From: UBA931 sp036825435
Lineage (GTDB): Bacteria; Pseudomonadota; Gammaproteobacteria; Burkholderiales; Casimicrobiaceae
Direction: 5' to 3'
Assembly: GCA_036825435.1 (NCBI GenBank)
Contig: DAISYG010000020.1
Location: 1-27,765, forward strand
DNA: 27,765 nt
Positions 1 to 8,503 of the stretch are shown piece after piece. Made by a program: the position numbers and the translations under genes. The notes beneath the pieces are model-generated. The model was not told where the DNA came from, made no database searches, and was given only the letters and a program-made list of their open reading frames with translations. The first letter of the stretch is position 1, and each line of letters begins with the position of its first letter.

Positions 1-39
1 AGATTCTCGCCGAAATTTTAAATATATTTCACATTCAAT

Positions 40-67
40 CGCCTGTTGGAGTTTTCTCCAACAGGCG
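40..67. terminator. Perfect 11-bp hairpin, possible end of an upstream gene
   Basis: Two perfectly complementary 11-base arms (cgcctgttgga at 40-50, tccaacaggcg at 57-67) enclose a 6-base loop. There is no T tract on either side, so it is not a textbook intrinsic terminator. It may be the 3' end structure of a gene lying left of the window. The strand is not assigned. Confidence 0.35.
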
Positions 68-126
68 TTGCCGCTAATGTTAATAAGCTAACCGCTTGTC
101 GGCATAAAGCGAAAAAAGTTCCCCAG

Positions 127-155
127 TTGTCGTAAGGTTTAAACACGCGTAAAAG
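127..155 (+). promoter_or_regulatory. Weak sigma70-like promoter candidate for the pil operon
   Basis: TTGTCG at 127-132 and TAAAAG at 150-155 are each 4/6 matches to the -35 and -10 consensus, with an ideal 17-base spacer. The site lies about 55 bases before the pilV start. Minor-pilin operons in other proteobacteria are often controlled by two-component systems, so this core promoter is only a guess from spacing and sequence. Confidence 0.22.
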
Positions 156-208
156 CGCACAGTTTAAACAGAGCAAAATAAACCATCAAATAAACGTCGA
201 GGCTGAAC

Positions 209-703
209 ATGCTACCGAATCGCAAACAGAAAATAATGAAAACCCGCAGAAAAGTGCGAGGCTTCATGTTGGTTGAAGTGTTGGTTTCCATTCTGATTTT
301 TGCGCTGGGGCTTCTTGCCATTGTCAGCCTTCAGGCGCGTACGGCGACAACAACGGGCGATATTCAATTCCGTGCGGAGGCGATGCATTTTGCAAACGCC
401 TATGTTGGGAAAATGTGGGCGATGATTCCTGCTCCGCCGAGTGGAGATCCTGCTGGTCAAGACGGGTTAATTGACTTGTTCCAAAATGGAGCTCAGCGCA
501 ACATATTTCAGACTTTGGTTAGTGATCCAGTTCTCGGTCTTCCCAACGGCAATATATCCAACGTAACCATTACGAGAGGGACGGGGGCGGCGGGCGATAT
601 TCCCGTGACTAGTATGAGGGTGAGCATTCAAATTGATTGGACGGGGGCGGATGGCGAACCTCATAACTATGTTCATACGAGCGTTATCGGTCGGAATCCT
701 TAG
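209..703 (+). CDS. pilV: Type IV pilus minor pilin PilV
   Basis: This is a minor pilin of the type IVa pilus, which helps initiate pilus assembly as part of the inner-membrane priming and tip complex. The class III prepilin leader is visible: a basic segment ends in Gly18, followed by F-M-L-V-E with the conserved Glu at mature position +5, then a hydrophobic helix (about residues 24-40). The C-terminal part is a small globular domain as expected for the family. The start at 209 is preceded by GAGG at 199-202 with a 6-base gap. An internal ATG at 236 would give a 9-residue leader, closer to the usual length, but has no obvious ribosome site. It is the first gene of a tight operon, with pilW beginning 9 bases after its stop. 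It could be called a generic GspI/PilV-like pseudopilin, but the neighbours make PilV the best name. Confidence 0.87.
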   Translation: MLPNRKQKIMKTRRKVRGFMLVEVLVSILIFALGLLAIVSLQARTATTTGDIQFRAEAMHFANAYVGKMWAMIPAPPSGDPAGQDGLIDLFQNGAQRNIFQTLVSDPVLGLPNGNISNVTITRGTGAAGDIPVTSMRVSIQIDWTGADGEPHNYVHTSVIGRNP

Positions 704-712
704 GAGATCAAA

Positions 713-1828
713 ATGTTCATGAATCAACAAAAAGGATTTTCGCTGGTTGAACTGATGGTTGGGTTGGTGATAGGCCTTCTGGCGATTTTTGCGACTTATC
801 GTGTTTATGAAAGTACCGAGGCAAATCAAAGAGCGCTTTCGGCGTTGAGCGACACGCAAATTTCGGGTTTGTTCTCCATTTATACGCTGAATCAGGAAAT
901 CACGAATGCAGGAGCAATACTTTTGGCGAATCGAGCCTTGCTCAATGGTTGTACCACTCCTAATACATTTCCACCGGGTGGTGTGCCGATAGCGATAGGT
1001 ACGCCGACTGCTTTACCACTGTTCCCATTGCCGGTTGCGATTATTCCTGAGGATGATGATCCTGCGAATCCCGACCGGCTTTTTGACGAAGTGCATGTTT
1101 TTTATGGAATAGAGTCGCGGACCGACCGACCGATTCAGGGGACGCTGGCGGCACCGAATCTTGTTGTTGGTTCCGCAATGGGTATTGATCAGGGTTCCGT
1201 ATTGCTGACTGATGCGGGTAACTGTCGCGTATTCTCAGTGGCTACCGCAACACCGGCTGTCGATCCGAATATTTTGCTAACCTTGGCTGCCGGATCAGAC
1301 CTTGGTGGCCTGCCAGGAAGCATTAACCTGCTCAACATGGGTCAGGTCGTGCGTCGAAGTTTTTATGTTGACGCTAATAATACGTTGCAGATGAGACGGT
1401 GGGTGGTTAATGACACGGCCGGCGGCCTGAGATGGGTCGTGGACCGCATTGATCCGATTGCGAGCAACGTTCGCTTTTTCAGAGCGCAGTATGGCGTTGA
1501 TATCAATGGTGACAGATCAGTAGATGTATGGAGGAATGCCGGAGACGGCGCCAATGAGATTTCCGTGGCGAATATTATTAACGGAGCAACGGATGTCGAA
1601 ACCATCCGTGCGATACGCGTTGGGCTGGTTTTCAAATCGGATGAACCGGATAAAAGTTTAGGTAGCGAACCAGCCTTCCAACCTGTGTTCTTCAACGATT
1701 GTCCAGGGACTAGCTGCGGTGATGCACCGATAACCCCGTTGGCCTTTCCTGTTGCCGATCCTAGCGGTGTTTATGGGTGGCGACATCGCAAGTACGAAAC
1801 CATTATTCCGATCAAAAACACGTGGTGA
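713..1828 (+). CDS. pilW: Type IV pilus minor pilin PilW
   Basis: PilW is the GspJ-like minor pilin that joins PilV, PilX and PilY1 in the pilus priming/tip complex. The N-terminus has an 8-residue leader ending in Gly, then F-S-L-V-E with Glu at mature +5 and a hydrophobic stretch up to about residue 30. The remaining 330 or so residues are a large, mostly beta-rich head, consistent with the 350-400 residue size of PilW proteins. The start at 713 has AGGAG at 703-707 just upstream; a second in-frame ATG at 719 is also possible. pilX begins 13 bases after the stop. Nothing looks broken. Confidence 0.88.
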   Translation: MFMNQQKGFSLVELMVGLVIGLLAIFATYRVYESTEANQRALSALSDTQISGLFSIYTLNQEITNAGAILLANRALLNGCTTPNTFPPGGVPIAIGTPTALPLFPLPVAIIPEDDDPANPDRLFDEVHVFYGIESRTDRPIQGTLAAPNLVVGSAMGIDQGSVLLTDAGNCRVFSVATATPAVDPNILLTLAAGSDLGGLPGSINLLNMGQVVRRSFYVDANNTLQMRRWVVNDTAGGLRWVVDRIDPIASNVRFFRAQYGVDINGDRSVDVWRNAGDGANEISVANIINGATDVETIRAIRVGLVFKSDEPDKSLGSEPAFQPVFFNDCPGTSCGDAPITPLAFPVADPSGVYGWRHRKYETIIPIKNTW

Positions 1829-1841
1829 TGAAGAGGCAAAG

Positions 1842-2429
1842 ATGATGAGAAAAGAGCTCAAAACAAATAAAGGCCAACAGGGAATCGTGCTGATTATAAC
1901 ACTGTTGGTTTTGGTTGCGATGATGCTGGTGGCGACAGCCATGATCCGTTCTACCGATACAGCGATTCTTGCGATCGGCAACATGATGACAAGACAGCAG
2001 GCTGAAGGTCCGGTCAACTTTGTCGTAGAAAGGGTTCTTAATGATTATGCCCCGCTGGCTGTTGGCGCCAGCCCTCTCTATGTGCAGCAACTTGCGCTTG
2101 CGCAGGATTCCAGGGGGATTCCTTTGACCTTGCTGGGGAACACTCCTACTGCGCAGGAAACGACATTTAACGTCCCCGGAAACACCGATTACACGATACG
2201 AGCTGTGGTCGAGCAGATGTGTCGAAACGGCACTGATGGAAATCCGGTATGCATGACGGGAACAGGAGCGGGTGCAGGGGGAGAGGGTGCCATTTTTGAT
2301 ACGAACATGGATGGTGAGCTTACTATTGAGGTGGAAGGTGGGGGCGGGGCTTCCGCTATTGTTCGGATAACGATTCGCGTTGACGGCCCAAGAAATACGG
2401 TTGCTTTTGCCCAGGCTTTTCTGAGTTAA
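1842..2429 (+). CDS. pilX: Type IV pilus assembly protein PilX
   Basis: PilX is the GspK-like minor pilin of the tip complex. A leader ending in Gly (residue 14 from this start) is followed by I-V-L-I-I and a hydrophobic helix. The mature +5 position is Ile instead of Glu, as expected for GspK-type tip pilins, which cap the filament. A longer open frame reaches back to 1752 inside pilW, but the ATGs at 1842 and 1845 sit just after GAGG (1833-1836) and put the leader at the right distance, so the shorter form is chosen. The C-terminal half contains a Gly-rich stretch (around residues 140-150) and an Asp-rich loop (D-T-N-M-D-G), which could bind a divalent cation; that last point is inference. 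Confidence 0.82.
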   Translation: MMRKELKTNKGQQGIVLIITLLVLVAMMLVATAMIRSTDTAILAIGNMMTRQQAEGPVNFVVERVLNDYAPLAVGASPLYVQQLALAQDSRGIPLTLLGNTPTAQETTFNVPGNTDYTIRAVVEQMCRNGTDGNPVCMTGTGAGAGGEGAIFDTNMDGELTIEVEGGGGASAIVRITIRVDGPRNTVAFAQAFLS

Positions 2430-2461
2430 GCCGGGGTTGAATAAAGTTTCAGGAGATTATT

Positions 2462-5400
2462 ATGAATAACGTGCAGACACTTCACAAAATGACGCAAACT
2501 GTTTTGGTGATGTCGCTTTTGTTTTCTTCCCTGCTATTGGCGGCGCCCAATCCGAGCAGTCCGGTCGTGATTGCGGATGAGCCGATGGATGTGACCAAGA
2601 GCGTTCCTATCAACATGATGTTGCTGGCGGATGATTCGGGGAGCATGACTTGGACGCACGCGCCAGAAGGAATCGGTGATATTGAGCGCGCTTGTTGGCG
2701 CGGAGCCGATGGCATTATCGGTGGTGGGCCTGTCTGCACACCTTTGGATCCGAACTGCCACATTATCGACGTTTGTGGCTATCCGTATCCCAATCCCTAT
2801 CGGACAAATGATTTATTGGAAGCGCAGAAGAAAGCCGTCACAGTATTGCCGCCGCCGCTTGCCGCGAATGGCTTTAACAACATGGCGTACAATCCTGAAA
2901 ATATTTATCGCCCACCAGTTTTCTTCAAGGAAGACGGTACGATGGCTAGCTTTCCTTCGATGAAGGACGCCAGTGAAGGATGGACCAAGGTTGGTTGGCC
3001 GGATGAGGTTGAGGGAATACAACGACCAGTGGGCGTACCAGTCACTTTGAATTTCAGGGATATACAGACTTTGTATCCGACAGAGCGCAATTATAAAGCG
3101 GATCAGCGTTATACGTTGCAGCACCGCTATATGGTTAATGCATCTTCGGCGCAGGAAAATGAACTGAATAAAATCATGGGCGCAACACCGCTCCATTATT
3201 TCCGTACCAGCGTCAAGTGGTGCAAATACTATCAATCAAGATCGGCAACATCTGATGGAAACCCTGTTACGCCAGACAATGTTTACGAAGGAGTCCTTTT
3301 CTTGGATTCGGCGTCACCTCAGGATTGCCAAAAAGAACGCACGGATGAATATAAATATCCATATTACTACTATCCTTACGGCGAATATTATACGCCGAAC
3401 AGGGAAAATCATCTGCTTTTCCCTTCGTTTACCGTGGTTGTTCTTGATTATGCTGACCCATCCACAGGAAGTGCCGTTACTTACGGAGCTTTCGACGATG
3501 ACGGCAATTTCGTGGAAAAAACGCGGCCATACGAAGAAGAGCTGGAAAACTATGCGAACTGGTATGCCTATTACAGTAATCGCACGGCTGCGACACGGAC
3601 AGTTACAACATTTGCCTTGGCAGGAATTGACGAGGGCAGAATGTTGCGCATGGGTTTCACGACGATTAATAGCTCATCAAGTATCGATAAGCCGATTGAT
3701 ACCTATGCTCATGGTACGGTAGACGGAAATAAAAACAAATATGAAATATTCAAGCAACTGCTGGAACATACTGTCGATCCTGTGGCTAACTACGGCACAC
3801 CATTAAAAACGGGTATTGATAATGTGCGAAGAGCGTTCTCCGGAGACGATTTTGTGATTTATAGTTGCCAACGCAACTATACCGTCGCCTTAACGGATGG
3901 TCTGTGGAACGATGATAATTTTTCGGGAGTGAGCAACCAGGATTACAAAGTAACGGTGACGCCCCCCAAACCCGTTCGCGTTCTGGGAACCGATTTGGTG
4001 CAAGGCTCATTCTGGCCTTATCCACTTCGAGAAGGTGCGACGCAAACCAGCAATTCTCTTGCCGATGTCTCGCTCTATGCCTGGTTAAATGATTTGCGCT
4101 CGGATATGTTCCAATATGATGTGGATCAAACCACACAAGATCCGGCAGAGTGGCGGCACATGAATCTGATTGCGCTTTCTTATGGGTCAGAGGGAACGTT
4201 GACAGGTGATCAAGGACAACTGTTGAGAGATATTCGCGATCAAAGCAAAGAATGGCCGGTTCCGTTGAAGAATGACCCAACTGCAGTGGACGATTTGTGG
4301 CACGGTACTCTGACCGGTTTTGGCGTGTATGCTTCATCGACAAACCCTGACAAGTTTGATACGGCTATTGAGCATGGCACCAATTTCTATCAAACGGGGT
4401 TAAGTTCCATTTTGAACCGAGGCGGCAATTATGCTGAGGTCGCTTTTTCTTTGGATCGACTTACGGATACCACGGAATATTATTATTATCAGGTCAATTT
4501 CAGTGCGGGCTGGAGCGGTGATCTTATCAAAAGAGAATTGTTTTCTGACGTGAAAGCGTGGGATGCGTCACAATCGCTTGCCGATAGATTGGATATTAGC
4601 GGTGCATGGGAGACTGACCGCAACATATTTACTGCTTTGCCGAACGGCGTGGGCGTTGCTTTCACCTTTGATAATTTGGATGCAACGCAGAGAGCGACTT
4701 TGCACCCGACAGATGCCACTGAACAAAAAGACATTATTGCCTATTTGCGAGGGGATACGAGCAACGAATTCGTCACTTTTGGCGATGGCAAATACCGAGC
4801 GCGCACGGGTCCTTTGGGGGACTTTGTTCATGGTTCACCGGTGTTTGTGCCTGATGAGCCAGAGTTTCATTATAACGATGATGGCTATGAGTCCGATAGA
4901 GAAAGCCTGAACGTCAAGTATTCGGAATTTAAAGATAAGTTCAAAGGTCGAAAGCCCGCGGTCTATGCTGTGGGCAATGATGGAATGTTGCATGCTTTTC
5001 ATGCTGGAATTGGAACCAGAGGAAGCGAAGAGCTGTGGTCATTTATCCCACCAGAGTTATTCCGCGCCAAAGAAGACAGAGGAATCGTCAATCTTGCCCT
5101 TCTTCCTGAAGAAGGAACAAAATGGCAACACTATTATCACATTGATGCAACGCCTCGTATTATCGATGCCGACTTGAATAACGCGCAGAGCGAGGATGAT
5201 GAACCAGATTGGCGCACCGTTTTGATCGGAGGCATGGGGAAAGGGGGTACTTCCTATTACGCGCTTGACGTGACGGATCCCGGTAATCTCAATGGGGACC
5301 AGAACGCCGATGCATTCATGTGGACCTTTACCGACCCCAACATGGGCTACACTTTTGGTCGCGCGCTGATCGTCAAGATGAGAATGGAAGATATCTCAAC

Positions 5401-6466
5401 AAGTGGCGGTTTTGTCGACAAATGGGTTGCAATCCTTCCTTCCGGGATTAACAACGGAACTGGAGAGGGGCAACCCAAAAATGGTGATGGTAGAGGACGA
5501 ATTTTCATCGTTGATATCAAAGATGGCACTCCGTTATTTGAGATGGTCACCCCGAATGCGGGAACACCTGAAAGACCGAATGGTTTGACGTTTATCCGTG
5601 GGTTTGTCGTTGGTGAAGAAGATCAGCGCGTGCTGGACGTTTACGGCGGCGATCAACTGGGTAACGTCTGGCGGTTCTCTTTCTTGCGGCAAGACCCGGG
5701 AACTGGAAAGTTTACCAAGGTGGTCAGAGAAGTTACACGCATTGCGGAATTGAAAGATCCTGACGGGTTGCCACAGCCGGTCAATACCGAACCACGCATG
5801 GAAGTTACCAAAAAAGGTAAGGACGACGAACAACGTTGGGTCTTGATTGGTACTGGCCGCTTTTACGACGATAAAGATTTATATGACCGTGAAACAGGAA
5901 CTTATATAGCCCCGATTCACAGTGTTTATGCGCTTAAAGATGGCACTTGGGGTTCATCTGACCCATCGTTGGCGGTGTACGACAGAAGCGATCTGGACGA
6001 TATTACCGGTGCCCCCTCGCCGACCTTGTCGTCAGACAAGGGGGGGTGGGTCAACGATTTGGAAAAAGGCTTCCAAATGATTACCAACATGGATTCTCTT
6101 TCGGGTGGTTCAGAGCTTAAGGGATACCTTGCCTTCGCGGCTAACCGCTTCCTGCTCCCTGGAGCGGAAGGGCTTAACCCGTGCGCAACATCGCTATTCG
6201 AGTCGAGGTTGTATCAAAGAGAATTGATAACGGGCTTTGCCTTGACTGGAGGGAGTGGAGGTGCCAGAGATTACCATAGTAGCTATCAAGCGGGACTTAC
6301 CACGATCAAATATCTTAATGATCCTGATCATGGAATCATATTGGCGTATGTCACGCTTGAAAAAAATACGGATTCAGACTGGGTGCCTCCCAATATTCAT
6401 GCAGGCGGCGGCGGTGGAGCAGCTGGTAATCCGAGCCGAAGAAGCACCATCCGTTATATTCAATAA
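2462..6466 (+). CDS. pilY1: PilY1/PilC-type pilus tip adhesin
   Basis: PilY1 proteins sit at the pilus tip, promote assembly, and act in adhesion and surface sensing. A signal peptide is visible (hydrophobic residues about 13-27, cleavage near L-A-A). Right after it comes L-L-A-D-D-S-G-S-M (residues 54-62), a von Willebrand A MIDAS motif D-x-S-x-S. Further on, a T-D-G motif (C-Q-R-N-Y-T-V-A-L-T-D-G) fits the same domain. The C-terminal half is the Neisseria_PilC-type beta-propeller, recognised by V-Y-A-V-G-N-D-G-M-L-H-A-F, G-G-M-G-K-G-G-T-S-Y-Y-A-L-D-V-T-D and Y-G-G-D-Q-L-G-N-V-W-R-F. The loop just before the last motif, where PilY1 of Pseudomonas carries an Asp/Asn-rich calcium site, reads E-E-D-Q-R-V-L-D (1052-1059) and looks degenerate. 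The length of 1334 residues is within the family range. AGGAG about 6 bases before the ATG supports the start. Confidence 0.92.
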   Translation: MNNVQTLHKMTQTVLVMSLLFSSLLLAAPNPSSPVVIADEPMDVTKSVPINMMLLADDSGSMTWTHAPEGIGDIERACWRGADGIIGGGPVCTPLDPNCHIIDVCGYPYPNPYRTNDLLEAQKKAVTVLPPPLAANGFNNMAYNPENIYRPPVFFKEDGTMASFPSMKDASEGWTKVGWPDEVEGIQRPVGVPVTLNFRDIQTLYPTERNYKADQRYTLQHRYMVNASSAQENELNKIMGATPLHYFRTSVKWCKYYQSRSATSDGNPVTPDNVYEGVLFLDSASPQDCQKERTDEYKYPYYYYPYGEYYTPNRENHLLFPSFTVVVLDYADPSTGSAVTYGAFDDDGNFVEKTRPYEEELENYANWYAYYSNRTAATRTVTTFALAGIDEGRMLRMGFTTINSSSSIDKPIDTYAHGTVDGNKNKYEIFKQLLEHTVDPVANYGTPLKTGIDNVRRAFSGDDFVIYSCQRNYTVALTDGLWNDDNFSGVSNQDYKVTVTPPKPVRVLGTDLVQGSFWPYPLREGATQTSNSLADVSLYAWLNDLRSDMFQYDVDQTTQDPAEWRHMNLIALSYGSEGTLTGDQGQLLRDIRDQSKEWPVPLKNDPTAVDDLWHGTLTGFGVYASSTNPDKFDTAIEHGTNFYQTGLSSILNRGGNYAEVAFSLDRLTDTTEYYYYQVNFSAGWSGDLIKRELFSDVKAWDASQSLADRLDISGAWETDRNIFTALPNGVGVAFTFDNLDATQRATLHPTDATEQKDIIAYLRGDTSNEFVTFGDGKYRARTGPLGDFVHGSPVFVPDEPEFHYNDDGYESDRESLNVKYSEFKDKFKGRKPAVYAVGNDGMLHAFHAGIGTRGSEELWSFIPPELFRAKEDRGIVNLALLPEEGTKWQHYYHIDATPRIIDADLNNAQSEDDEPDWRTVLIGGMGKGGTSYYALDVTDPGNLNGDQNADAFMWTFTDPNMGYTFGRALIVKMRMEDISTSGGFVDKWVAILPSGINNGTGEGQPKNGDGRGRIFIVDIKDGTPLFEMVTPNAGTPERPNGLTFIRGFVVGEEDQRVLDVYGGDQLGNVWRFSFLRQDPGTGKFTKVVREVTRIAELKDPDGLPQPVNTEPRMEVTKKGKDDEQRWVLIGTGRFYDDKDLYDRETGTYIAPIHSVYALKDGTWGSSDPSLAVYDRSDLDDITGAPSPTLSSDKGGWVNDLEKGFQMITNMDSLSGGSELKGYLAFAANRFLLPGAEGLNPCATSLFESRLYQRELITGFALTGGSGGARDYHSSYQAGLTTIKYLNDPDHGIILAYVTLEKNTDSDWVPPNIHAGGGGGAAGNPSRRSTIRYIQ

Positions 6467-6521
6467 TCAATATTGACTATGGCGACGTACAGGATTTCAG
6501 AGATAAATTGAACAGAGGTGT

Positions 6522-8378
6522 ATGATGAACATGAATCAGACGCTAAAAAGGTTTTTTCAAACGGCTGTTTTTTCGACGGCGGCGTTGATGTGTTGCTCAA
6601 CGGTTTGGGCGGACGCGAATGATCCGATTCTGCCAGGTCCCAAAGCAAGAAGTGAAGCTGAAGGTTTGGGGATTGGCAGTCTTATTTCCACGGCTTTCAT
6701 GGCAACGCCCAAGAAAGAAGACGGCTCCGGCGGGGAGGTAGTCGTGTGGGGCTATCGTAGAAACGGACATAGTGGCAACTATAACTGGAATGGTCATTAC
6801 GTCGGCTTTGAAAGTTTTGGGGACCCCAATCAAAGAAAACAGCCACGACTTTCGACGGTAAAGGATTTTACCGATCCCAACCATCCGCTCGGCCAACAAA
6901 AAGTGGTGCGATTGTTTGCTACCGCACACAATATGTATGCGATGACCGAAGAGGGTGAACTGTGGGGCTGGGGGGATTCACTTTATGGTACTGCTGGCTG
7001 CGTCACTACTGGCTATGAAACTGGAACTGATGCCAGTAACAGGCATACCGATTACAATATTAATATGTTTAGCTATAATTTGCCTGATGGCACGACAGGA
7101 AAAGCGCCCCATTATCAATCAAGACCATGTCCGTCTTTTGGAACTTTGACGCCTACGGCGCAAATCAAAAAGAAAGCTGTTTATATTGATGGCGGCGAAT
7201 ACAATACGATCGTCATCACCGAGGATAATCAAGTCTATACTTGGGGACGCGATTATTTTGCTCAAACAGTAATGGATCCTGCCTTGGCACCGACGGTTAA
7301 CGTCTACCCGGGAGCTATAGGTACGGACTATGCGAAGAGAGTTCCCTACAATATTACCCATTATTTCAAAGATGATGACGATGATCAGGAAACCCCCGTC
7401 TTGGTCGGCGGTGCCTATGAAGGTCAATACGCATTGACGGTTGATAAAAAAGGCAAATATAGTCTTTGGGGTTGGGGCAGGAACAGGGCATCAGAAATCA
7501 GAAATGCAACTGGCGGGATAGACAACGGGGCAAACATGGTCAGAACACCCCATCGAATGACCCAATACGACCACATTGCCAAAAACATTATTTACGTAAA
7601 CGGCGGTTATCAACATACGACCGTTTTGCTTGATGATGGGCGGGTTTTCGGTTCTGGCATGAAAGGTTATTTGGGTGTCGGCGCGACGTACCCGGACTGT
7701 ATGCCCGATGCTCCCGCAAACCGTGTTTTTAATCCCATGCAGATCATGGGCACGGGAACGGGATATCCCAATGTTTCAAGGTTGATCACTCGGTATATTG
7801 GTAGCGTCGCGGTTCCTGAAGATGATCCGAACCATATCTATCACTGGGGTTTTCGTTGTGATGCTACTGTCAGAACCCCGAATGGGGGAAATGGTTTGGG
7901 AGCTTACCAGCAAATATATGGCGATTTGCCGGTTAAAAGACAACTCAGCGGAGAGTTAAAATCGATAGGTGTTGTCAAGGAAGCCATCCTTTATCAGAAT
8001 ACGGATAATGAACTGTACGGAATTGGCTACACTGATCAGGGGATTATCAACTTTTGTGAAAACTGGGTGCTTTCATGGAATCAAAGACCATGGCTTAATC
8101 TCTCGCCGAGAGACTTTGAAATCTATTCAATGAATTGGACTCGTAAAAGGGAGGATGGCGGAATGATTACGGGTGGCAGGAGGATTCGCTATGAGGATTT
8201 GATCGATGTTGAAAATTCTGGACATTGTGACGGTACTTTTCCAAGCAGTCATTCTGCTTACCCAGGGAAGTCAAGGAACGATGTGCGGAGGTGGACAGCC
8301 TATGATGACGGTAGAGATGGTCCTGTACCTACTCGGGCAAGGAATCACGCTCTTTATTATCAAACGCCAGAATCATAA
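6522..8378 (+). CDS. Exported RCC1-like repeat protein of the pil operon
   Basis: A 618-residue protein with a signal peptide (basic start, hydrophobic core about 12-28, cleavage after V-W-A at residue 30). The body contains seven recognisable RCC1-type repeats ending in W-G-x-G or a close variant, near residues 73-85, 138-159, 228-249, 303-325, 366-387, 427-447 and 488-507. Seven matches the blade count of an RCC1 propeller. About 110 residues after the last repeat do not match it. The mature part has six cysteines (160, 203, 393, 446, 512, 569), compatible with disulfides outside the cytoplasm, and a five-Asp run at 284-288. It follows pilY1 by 55 bases, has GAGG before its ATG, and is closed by the terminator at 8402. 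In eukaryotes RCC1 is a Ran exchange factor, but this secreted protein cannot be assumed to do that. A role as an extra tip, adhesion or signalling component is inferred from location only. Confidence 0.8.
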   Translation: MMNMNQTLKRFFQTAVFSTAALMCCSTVWADANDPILPGPKARSEAEGLGIGSLISTAFMATPKKEDGSGGEVVVWGYRRNGHSGNYNWNGHYVGFESFGDPNQRKQPRLSTVKDFTDPNHPLGQQKVVRLFATAHNMYAMTEEGELWGWGDSLYGTAGCVTTGYETGTDASNRHTDYNINMFSYNLPDGTTGKAPHYQSRPCPSFGTLTPTAQIKKKAVYIDGGEYNTIVITEDNQVYTWGRDYFAQTVMDPALAPTVNVYPGAIGTDYAKRVPYNITHYFKDDDDDQETPVLVGGAYEGQYALTVDKKGKYSLWGWGRNRASEIRNATGGIDNGANMVRTPHRMTQYDHIAKNIIYVNGGYQHTTVLLDDGRVFGSGMKGYLGVGATYPDCMPDAPANRVFNPMQIMGTGTGYPNVSRLITRYIGSVAVPEDDPNHIYHWGFRCDATVRTPNGGNGLGAYQQIYGDLPVKRQLSGELKSIGVVKEAILYQNTDNELYGIGYTDQGIINFCENWVLSWNQRPWLNLSPRDFEIYSMNWTRKREDGGMITGGRRIRYEDLIDVENSGHCDGTFPSSHSAYPGKSRNDVRRWTAYDDGRDGPVPTRARNHALYYQTPES

Positions 8379-8401
8379 TTGTTATTAGATTGAATCCCCT
8401 T

Positions 8402-8434
8402 AATACGCTCTGTTCTGTCAGGGCGTATTTTTTG
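8402..8434 (+). terminator. Rho-independent terminator of the pil operon
   Basis: Arms 8402-8412 and 8419-8429 form an 11-bp stem with a single G-U pair and a 6-base loop. They are followed by six T residues (8428-8433). It lies 24 bases after the RCC1-like gene and separates the pil operon from the receptor operon promoter. Confidence 0.85.
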
Positions 8435-8443
8435 TTATTTTGG

Positions 8444-8483
8444 TTGATGAAAGTGGCACATATCGTATAATATGTGCCACTTT
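8444..8483 (+). promoter_or_regulatory. Promoter inside a perfect 14-bp inverted repeat
   Basis: A perfect consensus -10 box, TATAAT, lies at 8466-8471. A 4/6 -35 match, TTGATG, lies at 8444-8449 with a 16-base spacer. The -10 box falls at the centre of a perfect inverted repeat: left arm aaagtggcacatat (8450-8463), right arm atatgtgccacttt (8470-8483), spacer of six bases. A repressor bound to this dyad would block RNA polymerase. The expected transcript start is near 8478. The arms do not match the Fur box or the usual enterobacterial Zur box that I know, so the regulator is not named; a metal-sensing repressor is inferred from the downstream genes. Confidence 0.7.
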
Positions 8484-8503
8484 GGTTTGTACGTAAAACA
8501 ACA

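Noticed and set aside
1752..1841. Upstream extension of pilX inside pilW
   Set aside because: It would put 44 residues before the prepilin cleavage Gly. The ATG at 1842 has a ribosome site and a leader of reasonable size.
3786..4343. A 185-codon - strand frame inside pilY1
   Set aside because: It is fully contained in a well-supported gene on the other strand and has no recognisable domain.
6471..6500. TTGACT after pilY1 as a promoter for the RCC1-like gene
   Set aside because: No acceptable -10 box lies 15-19 bases downstream, and continuing transcription from pilY1 is simpler.
8474..8503. In-frame ATG at 8474 as the start of the TonB receptor
   Set aside because: It lies in the right arm of the palindrome and before the predicted transcript start at about 8478. 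The ATG at 8504 gives a normal signal peptide.
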